Shown here one piece after another: positions 33,475-38,732 of a DNA stretch of 38,732 nt (positions are counted from its first letter, which is position 1; every line of letters begins with the position of its first letter). The position numbers and the translations under genes were made by a program. Below the pieces are notes generated by a model. That model was not told where the DNA came from and did no database searches. It saw only the letters and a list, made by a program, of their open reading frames with translations. Origin of the DNA: an uncultured Butyrivibrio sp. (GTDB lineage Bacteria; Bacillota; Clostridia; Lachnospirales; Lachnospiraceae); NCBI GenBank assembly GCA_947168335.1, contig CAMVLM010000020.1:1-38732 (forward strand), given 5' to 3'.

Positions 33475-34283
33475 TAAACCATTATTGCCTGCTGTACCAC
33501 CAGCAAACTCTTTTTAAATCCGTATCCAACAAAATATTTTGAGTCTATAGCTTCTTCCGATACTTCTTCTCCCCTGTAAAAAGGTGGACATGGATTCAGC
33601 ACAGCATTCTTATTTGCTAAAGCTATAATCTTGCTAGTAATCTGATATGGTTTAAAGTCCTCGGCAGCACTTGACGGGATAGAATCCGTGCAAATTATAT
33701 CTTTTCCCAAAACAGCTTCTTGAAGCTTGCTGTAATAATGAACATCTTCTGTTCGATATTTTTCAGGGCAACACTGGCTCAGTGAAAAATCAAATGCCTT
33801 TGATGCCTCTTTCCATGCTCTTCCAATGTTTCCATCTGCTCCAACAAACAGATATTTATCTTGCAGATAATCCGACCGAATCTTAGAAAGAGTGTATAAA
33901 TCAGACATCATCTCACAGGGATGATTATCGTCAGTCATAGCGTTTATAATAGGAACTTTCAGGGCATCTCTCATCTTTTCTAGAAGATGAATATCTCTAT
34001 GTCTTACAACTACAACGTCAGCCCAGTTATTCAGGTATCCGCAAACATCAACTATGTTTTCTTTTTTATCGAGTGTTCCTGGATCAAACAGTATTACTTG
34101 TCCACCAAGGAGGTAAATACCCTTTTCGAAGGTAACTCTTGTCCGAATACTGGATGCTGGGAAAAACATTACCACAGTCTTTCCCTTCAAGAATCCTTCA
34201 TATTGTTCAATTGAATCCGCGATTTTGAATAATGCCAATAACTCTTGCTTGGAAAAATCAGTTAATCTGATAAATGATGTCAT
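33453..34283 (-). CDS. Aspartate/ornithine carbamoyltransferase-like protein
   Basis: 276 residues, shorter than the usual 300-330. The carbamoyl-phosphate loop reads PASSIRTRVTFEKG (the S-x-RT-R motif of transcarbamylases) and the second site reads DDNHPCEMMSDLY (usual HPCQ or HPTQ in a xxxD context). The ornithine (DxxxSMG) or aspartate loops are not recognisable, so it may belong to a less-studied transcarbamylase group or be diverged. The last residues (MTHIE) overlap the next fragment, so the extreme C-terminus may be replaced. Neighbours give no pathway clue. Confidence 0.75.
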   Translation of the reverse strand: MTSFIRLTDFSKQELLALFKIADSIEQYEGFLKGKTVVMFFPASSIRTRVTFEKGIYLLGGQVILFDPGTLDKKENIVDVCGYLNNWADVVVVRHRDIHLLEKMRDALKVPIINAMTDDNHPCEMMSDLYTLSKIRSDYLQDKYLFVGADGNIGRAWKEASKAFDFSLSQCCPEKYRTEDVHYYSKLQEAVLGKDIICTDSIPSSAAEDFKPYQITSKIIALANKNAVLNPCPPFYRGEEVSEEAIDSKYFVGYGFKKSLLVVQQAIMVYCMTHIE

Positions 34284-34301
34284 TTCTGCAGTCCTCTGTT
34301 T

Positions 34302-34412
34302 TCATGTTGCTGGTCTATGAATCACAGAAACATGAGTAATCTTATTTGCCTCGTCAGGATAGTCATCCATATTCATTTCTCGTAAGAAAAGTCTTTTTGT
34401 TTCTAATACCAT
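34302..34412 (-). pseudogene. Truncated GNAT N-terminus
   Basis: Thirty-six codons starting at ATG 34412: MVLETKRLFLREMNMDDYPD, the classic beginning of ribosomal-protein-type GNAT acetyltransferases (LETxRLxLRxMxxxD). It switches within 20 residues to an unrelated end and a TGA at 34302-34304. It overlaps the stop of the serine hydrolase gene. A deletion remnant. Confidence 0.6.
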
Positions 34413-35428
34413 TGACATATATTATTAACAAGCCCTTCTACCCCTGATTCAGTCTGATCAACTCCCGGATTCTGATTAGTCATTACAGCCGCTATTTCTC
34501 CGGTACGGTAATTGATCTTCAACACACTTTGTCCGTTTTCTCCCCAACCACGGGATATGACTTCATTCTCTCCGCCCATAAACAGGCCTATCCCAATCCA
34601 AGGAAATCTCTCAACCGGTTTTACCATTTCATGAGCAGTTTTGTCCTTCAGTAAAAAACTATTGCCATTACATGCGTTAACAAATTCCCTGGCAATTATC
34701 AATAGCTCTTTAGGTGTACTCCACAATCCTGATGCCGCAAGATCAGGAATCTGAGGATACTTTTCAGGAATAGGCAGATTATTTTCATCATACCCGGTAG
34801 CCATTACATAATTTTTTTCGTAAAATGCAACATTCTCCTGTGATGCGAAAAATGTTTGTTTTAAACCTAACGGATCAAAAATGTATTCCTTTGCAATATT
34901 TTCAAATGGCTTTTCTGTAATCTCTTCAAACAACACCTGGAGAACACAGTAGCCGGCATCTGAATATTCAAATTCTGTCCCAGGCGCTTTTTCAACATGC
35001 GCAGGCCGATTATTATAAGATGTTCTTCCTTCTAGAATATCCATCAGACCAATTGCAGGATCAGTTCGCCGGAGCCCATAAAATGCGTCTTCTCCATCTA
35101 CTATCCCTGCCACATGGCACAGAACCATGCGTATAGATGCATCGCTCTCGATCCCACTGACTGTACAAAGCTTCCAGTGCCTCAGAAAATGATTGACCGG
35201 TGCATCAATATCTATTATTTTATTTTCATTAGCCTTCATCACGCACAATGCAGTAATGAACTTAGAAATAGAGCATGCCGGAAATATAGTATTCTCATCC
35301 ACCGGAATGCTGCATTCTTTGTCAGCAAAGCCTTCACATACTGTTATGATCTTATCCGATGAATTCAGATAAGCACAGCTTATTCCCTGAAATCTTCCCT
35401 TTGTACACTCACTTAACTTTAAGCTCAT
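34403..35428 (-). CDS. Serine hydrolase, class C beta-lactamase-like
   Basis: 341 residues. The nucleophile motif SxxK is SISK (Ser54 region: FPACSISKF) and the second motif YxN/S is YSDAGY. A late GENGQSVLKINY stretch corresponds to the H/KxG region. No signal peptide, so a cytoplasmic esterase or peptidase is more likely than antibiotic resistance. It lies 14 bases after the methyltransferase stop in the same direction. Confidence 0.8.
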   Translation of the reverse strand: MSLKLSECTKGRFQGISCAYLNSSDKIITVCEGFADKECSIPVDENTIFPACSISKFITALCVMKANENKIIDIDAPVNHFLRHWKLCTVSGIESDASIRMVLCHVAGIVDGEDAFYGLRRTDPAIGLMDILEGRTSYNNRPAHVEKAPGTEFEYSDAGYCVLQVLFEEITEKPFENIAKEYIFDPLGLKQTFFASQENVAFYEKNYVMATGYDENNLPIPEKYPQIPDLAASGLWSTPKELLIIAREFVNACNGNSFLLKDKTAHEMVKPVERFPWIGIGLFMGGENEVISRGWGENGQSVLKINYRTGEIAAVMTNQNPGVDQTESGVEGLVNNICQWY

Positions 35429-35442
35429 GGCTCCTTAACCGA

Positions 35443-36093
35443 TCACCTTTCTGCTTTCAGTGTATATGTTGCTTCCCAATGATTAAGCACTTCTACTTTT
35501 GTAAATCCTGCAGCCATTAGAGCTTCTTTTTCATGCTCCACAGTCAGCGGAGTGTCATAATGATAAAACACTTCATCCGGCAAGTTCTGCTCTTTTCTTA
35601 GTCTGATCAGCTCCTGCCTGAAAAACATTTCCTGTTCATCTGTCTCTGCAAAATAATCAGTCAGGATAAAATATCCATCGGGCTTAAGTGCCTGCCAAAG
35701 CTTTGCATATAAAGGAATCTTTTCCTCTTTTGAAAAGTGATGTAACGATTCCACAGAAACTGCAGCATCAAATATTCCATCTCCAAAGGGCACATCAAAG
35801 TATGAACCGCAGATTGTAGTTATATCTTTATCTGCGAACTTTGCTTTAAGTGAATCAAGCATGGCTTCTGTAAGATCAATTCCGGTAACTTTTGCATTTG
35901 GATTTACCAAAAAGAATTCCTCTAATTCAAGTCCTGTTCCGCAACCCAGATCCAGTATTTTGGCATTTTCGATTACAGGCAAAAGAGATGCTGTAAACTT
36001 ATAAAATAAAGACGCGCCTTCAATGTTGCTCTTCATGTGCTCGTCATACCCGTCAATACGGGAAGTAAAGAAGTCATCCATTTTTTCAAGCAT
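35443..36093 (-). CDS. Class I SAM-dependent methyltransferase
   Basis: 216 residues, complete. Motif I is ILDLGCGTGLELEEF, then KVTGIDLTEAML, and motif IV is DAAVSVESLHHF. The N-terminal MDDFFTSRIDGYDEHM is typical of a subgroup of Clostridial methyltransferases acting on unknown small molecules. Confidence 0.85.
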   Translation of the reverse strand: MLEKMDDFFTSRIDGYDEHMKSNIEGASLFYKFTASLLPVIENAKILDLGCGTGLELEEFFLVNPNAKVTGIDLTEAMLDSLKAKFADKDITTICGSYFDVPFGDGIFDAAVSVESLHHFSKEEKIPLYAKLWQALKPDGYFILTDYFAETDEQEMFFRQELIRLRKEQNLPDEVFYHYDTPLTVEHEKEALMAAGFTKVEVLNHWEATYTLKAER

Positions 36094-36111
36094 GTTCTTA
36101 ATTTCTCCCAG

Positions 36112-36282
36112 TTATTTTTCATAGCTCCTTGGCAAAGGATACATGCCCTTCCAATTCGGTATATAGCAATCCAACTGCTTTTCATCTGACCAGTCATCGT
36201 TCCATGGTTCGATGGTAAACACACTTACAAACAGCTTTTTTATCGCTTCTTTTTGCTCAATTCCAATTCGCTTTAGTTCCAT
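36112..36282 (-). pseudogene. GNAT N-terminal fragment with a foreign tail
   Basis: Fifty-six codons from ATG 36282, preceded by GAGAGGTG. MELKRIGIEQKEAIKKLFVS and VFTIEPWNDDWSDEKQLDCY form the start of an acetyltransferase. The sequence then becomes IPNWKGMYPLPRSYEK, another protein's C-terminus. It is translatable but incomplete. Confidence 0.5.
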
Positions 36283-36295
36283 TTATAAGCACCTC

Positions 36296-36943
36296 TCAGC
36301 TTATTCGCTGCAAAATTCCCGCCACATCAACTCCCGGATGGGTCAGATACATTCTGCAGATTCTTTCTGCCAGTTCTTCTGAAATTTTCAGTTTCTTAGC
36401 GATCTCTTTATGATTTTTGCCTCTGTCAGTTAGATCCATTGCCTTGGAGATTATTTTGTCTATGTCCTTTGGAAGCTTTGAATCTTGATTGGTGCTGTCT
36501 ATAACTCTTTTCCTAAATTCAAACTCACCCGGGCCTGAGATTTCAAGAATGGCAAAAGACACTTCCTGATCAGGTTTTCTTTTCCCGCAGCAACCGGGAT
36601 TAAACCAGATTAGTCCATCCTTATCAGCCAAACTGTATTTATGACTATGACCATAAATGATAATTGATATCCCCGCCAAATCATCATTGATCTTCCCTTT
36701 GTTGTGGATAACATAGATCTTATTGCCAAGAAATTCTTCTATCGCAGTCTCCGGAAGATTTTCAGCCCACTCTTTGTCCGCATTGCCTCTTACAACTGTT
36801 ACCGGAGCAATCTCCTTAAGACGGTCAATGACAGACTTATTATCAATGTCTCCGGTGTGAATTATATGATCAACACCTTTAAAGCCATCGATTACTTCCT
36901 GCCTTAATAGTCCATGTGTATCTGATAGGATTCCTATAAGCAT
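36296..36943 (-). CDS. YfcE/MJ0936-type metallophosphodiesterase with C-terminal HTH-like extension
   Basis: 215 residues. The first ~155 are a calcineurin-like phosphodiesterase: SDTHG, HTGDID, RGNAD, HNKG, YGHSHK, with all metal ligands. The last ~60 residues (KEIAKKLKISEELAERICRM ... THPGVDVAGILQRI) form a helical domain resembling a helix-turn-helix, not part of the core enzyme. GAGGGAATGAACC precedes the ATG. It probably hydrolyses small phosphodiesters; the extension may bind a partner or nucleic acid. Confidence 0.85.
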   Translation of the reverse strand: MLIGILSDTHGLLRQEVIDGFKGVDHIIHTGDIDNKSVIDRLKEIAPVTVVRGNADKEWAENLPETAIEEFLGNKIYVIHNKGKINDDLAGISIIIYGHSHKYSLADKDGLIWFNPGCCGKRKPDQEVSFAILEISGPGEFEFRKRVIDSTNQDSKLPKDIDKIISKAMDLTDRGKNHKEIAKKLKISEELAERICRMYLTHPGVDVAGILQRIS

Positions 36944-37022
36944 GGTTCATTCCCTCTACTTAATCATTGCACGCTCTGTGCTTAACTCAAAGTCTCATCC
37001 TTCATCAATCTTTCTTAATGTA

Positions 37023-37487
37023 TTACAATAGTTTATCCAGCTCACAAAGAAGTTTTGCTTTCATCTCTTCTAGTTCTTCACTGCTGGGCCTGTTAATGTC
37101 AGCATACATTTTTTCACTTGGATAGCACCAGACAGGTCCCTTGCCTTTGTTTCCATAATTATCTATGTCGCCAGTCCTTCTCGGAAACAGATGCCAATGA
37201 ATATGTGCACCGCCTTCACCATTTCCCAGGCACTCATAATTTATCTTTTCAGCTCCGAAGGCATTTTTCACAGCTTCAGCAACAAGTGTCATCTCATATA
37301 AATGCTTTGCTCTTGTTTCCTTGTCCAGATCAAACAATTCAACAACATGGTCTTTATACAAAAATAGTGAATATCCCTTAAAATGCTGAAAATCCCCAAT
37401 TACCACATAGCCGGTTTCCAGTTCTTTTACAAGAAATGGATTGTCCCCAGCTTTTGTTTCTTTAATTCTTTCGCATATTCCGCACAT
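37023..37487 (-). CDS. HIT-family hydrolase
   Basis: 154 residues. The histidine-triad motif is HIHWHLFPR, and the early CGIC..ERIKE cysteines resemble the zinc site of HIT proteins of the Fhit/HinT type. Nucleotidyl hydrolase or transferase of unknown substrate. It starts seven bases after the NUDIX stop, so both nucleotide-related enzymes are probably co-transcribed. Confidence 0.88.
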   Translation of the reverse strand: MCGICERIKETKAGDNPFLVKELETGYVVIGDFQHFKGYSLFLYKDHVVELFDLDKETRAKHLYEMTLVAEAVKNAFGAEKINYECLGNGEGGAHIHWHLFPRRTGDIDNYGNKGKGPVWCYPSEKMYADINRPSSEELEEMKAKLLCELDKLL

Positions 37488-37494
37488 ATACTTA

Positions 37495-38025
37495 CTACTC
37501 CTTTACATCAAGTAATTCCTTAGCACGCTCAAGAACAGGTACTTCCCTATTAGCTACCAGTCTGCCTAATCTTGTACTACTGCACTTTCCATATTCTTTC
37601 AGTGCTTCATCATAGTGAAGCTTCAGTGTTGAAAGATGAAAATCCTCTATTTCATCCTGTGTCAGGTGTTTATCTCCAAAAGATTTAACCCTGCAAAGAT
37701 AATAATTATTGATGTTATGTCTGTGAATAAGATTGTAGTAATCGCTTACTACTCCAATTTTACATATCACTTCAACCTCGGCACCCAGTTCCTCTTTAAG
37801 TTCTCGTCTGATCGCTGTATCGAGATTCTCACCAGACTCAACGCCACCTCCAGCTGTCTCTATTAGTGTTGCTTTTCCAAAATCATCATCTCTATTTGCT
37901 CTAACAAAATAGAAATTATCATTATCATCCACCACTATTGCCCTGGCTATCATTCTGTCGTGGTCAATTGTTGTAAGTGGCCATTCCTTATCTTCCAAAT
38001 TCAAATGCAGTTCTTCATCATTCAT
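37495..38025 (-). CDS. NUDIX hydrolase
   Basis: 176 residues from ATG 38025 (MNDEELHLNLEDKEW), preceded by AGGAAGC; the open frame to 38094 overlaps the previous gene. The NUDIX box GGGVESGENLDTAIRRELKE ELG is complete (GX5EX7REUXEEXGU). A C-terminal helical region follows. The substrate is unknown. Confidence 0.88.
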   Translation of the reverse strand: MNDEELHLNLEDKEWPLTTIDHDRMIARAIVVDDNDNFYFVRANRDDDFGKATLIETAGGGVESGENLDTAIRRELKEELGAEVEVICKIGVVSDYYNLIHRHNINNYYLCRVKSFGDKHLTQDEIEDFHLSTLKLHYDEALKEYGKCSSTRLGRLVANREVPVLERAKELLDVKE

Positions 38026-38300
38026 GCTTCCTGTACCTCTTATATATTCTGCTATAAACAAACGGGAGTATAGGCACACAGAGAATGCATCCAACCAGCA
38101 TTACCATTCCTGCCAGCTTCATGCTTGAAAATGCCAAAAACGTACTAAACCACATAAGCAACGAGAAAACAATCCACATTATTCCGTTAGCTCTGTTATA
38201 TGCCTTTACATCGACAATCTCATCTTCACCAACTGTCTGGCCTGACCAGAACCACATAGGTTTCTGTCTTCTCCAGGCAAAGATTCCAAGTCCTGTAACG
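38018..38300 (-). pseudogene. 5'-truncated small membrane protein
   Basis: From about 38300 the frame reads LLVTGLGIFAWRRQKPMWFW SGQTV ... VDVKAYNRANGIMWIVFSLL, with two further hydrophobic helices. Members of this family normally have an extra N-terminal start. Here the 5' end runs into a GNAT fragment in another frame. The C-terminus is intact and overlaps the NUDIX start. Confidence 0.6.
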
Positions 38301-38480
38301 AGTAATATCCGCACAGTACACCGTCTACCTCAAACACATACATCGGTCTATGCTCGCCATCCATGTGCCAGTATAGTCTCTCATCGGTAGTTGCAAATGC
38401 AGTAAACCTCGGAGCATTTTCCTCTGTAAAACCATATTCATCAGCAACAGTCTTAAAACTCTTTTTTATAAGACTTAAGA
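38295..38480 (-). pseudogene. GNAT middle fragment
   Basis: About 60 residues (LIKKSFKTVADEYGFTEENA ... HRPMYVFEVDGVLCGYYSL) match the N-terminal half of a GNAT of the TVAEEFGLTxEN type. The acetyl-CoA loop is missing because the frame passes into the membrane protein. Upstream it joins the DUF1697 fragment. Confidence 0.55.
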
Positions 38481-38638
38481 TTATTGTCATCAGATAAAAA
38501 TGTAACATTGCCACTATTCAAATATGTTGACACCTGCGTAAACCCTGCATTTTCAAGTTCCAACTTCAAATCAGACATTCTAATTTTGTTTTTACCGCTA
38601 ATATTTATGCCACGAAGAAATGCTATATATTTTTTCAT
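38465..38638 (-). pseudogene. DUF1697 protein, N-terminal fragment
   Basis: Starts at ATG 38638 after AAGGGGGACTCA: MKKYIAFLRGINISGKNKIR, then GFTQVSTYLNSGNVTFLSDD. This is the well-conserved first third of DUF1697. The remaining ~110 residues are absent; the frame ends at TAA just past the junction with the GNAT fragment. The open frame continues 5' to 38677 but without support. Confidence 0.7.
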
Positions 38639-38732
38639 TGAGTCCCCCTTAACCATACAAATTAGGATTTTCATCATCTCTACAAAATCGGAAATTCATA
38701 CTATAATTTATAATACATAAAGTTCCCGTTAT

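Noticed and set aside
34403..35428. Beta-lactam resistance gene
   Set aside because: No signal peptide and a YSD in place of the typical YxN motif; the family is mostly esterases and peptidases.
30641..38638. Integron cassette array
   Set aside because: No attC-like imperfect palindromes repeat between the genes, many genes overlap directly, and the only recombinase is a fused, Arg-deficient, non-IntI-type protein.

Overview
The window looks like a chromosomal accessory region of a low-to-mid GC Firmicute, most likely a Lachnospiraceae of the Butyrivibrio/Pseudobutyrivibrio type. Reasons: strong AGGAGG ribosome binding sites before most genes, AT-rich intergenic DNA, many plant-glycan glycosidases (GH42, GH127, GH43, GH2), and small families common in that group (DUF3990, DUF3791, DUF3795, DUF5688). 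Family names are by eye; no search was run. No rRNA, tRNA or CRISPR array was seen.

Layout. (1) 1-7900: the start of a MerR regulator with a textbook operator; an AAA ATPase with a DUF234-type tail and its own repeat-decorated promoter; debris of three fused genes; a second AAA ATPase behind four 14-bp repeats; small membrane proteins and lipoproteins; and a DUF3791-DUF3990-partner module. (2) 8018-19936, all minus strand: two transcription units for plant-polysaccharide use. One holds GH42, a FadR-type regulator, an Asp/Glu-racemase-like protein, a BKACE, a DUF1537 acid-sugar kinase and GH127. The other holds a second GH42 and a broken esterase/hydrolase pair. (3) 20239-27146: a visibly GC-richer glycan locus (GH43, SGNH esterase, NodB deacetylase and GH2, with a divergent AraC regulator) ending in a truncated GPH sugar transporter. 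(4) 27158-29880: fragments of a transporter, a MATE pump and an alpha/beta hydrolase, then an in-frame fusion of DUF5688 to a tyrosine recombinase catalytic domain, followed by an 11-bp tandem repeat. (5) 29884-30585: a type II toxin-antitoxin operon with its promoter and palindromic operator. (6) 30641-38638: about a dozen unrelated single genes (GNAT, NUDIX, HIT, methyltransferases, DUF3795, carbamoyltransferase-like, phosphodiesterase and others), all on the minus strand, tightly packed and mixed with truncated pieces.

The most striking property is the number of chimeric or truncated genes whose parts lie in the same orientation: DUF1703/HD/methyltransferase, membrane protein/NUDIX tail, internally deleted DUF3990, SASA esterase/hydrolase, alpha/beta hydrolase/unknown, DUF5688/integrase, GNAT/unknown, and DUF1697/GNAT/membrane protein. 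This suggests repeated deletion between neighbouring same-strand genes in an acquisition hot spot. The best candidate for undescribed biochemistry is the GH42-GH127 operon, which carries a kinase, a beta-keto acid cleavage enzyme and a single-cysteine racemase-like protein but none of the aldolase or PdxA partners known for DUF1537 pathways.
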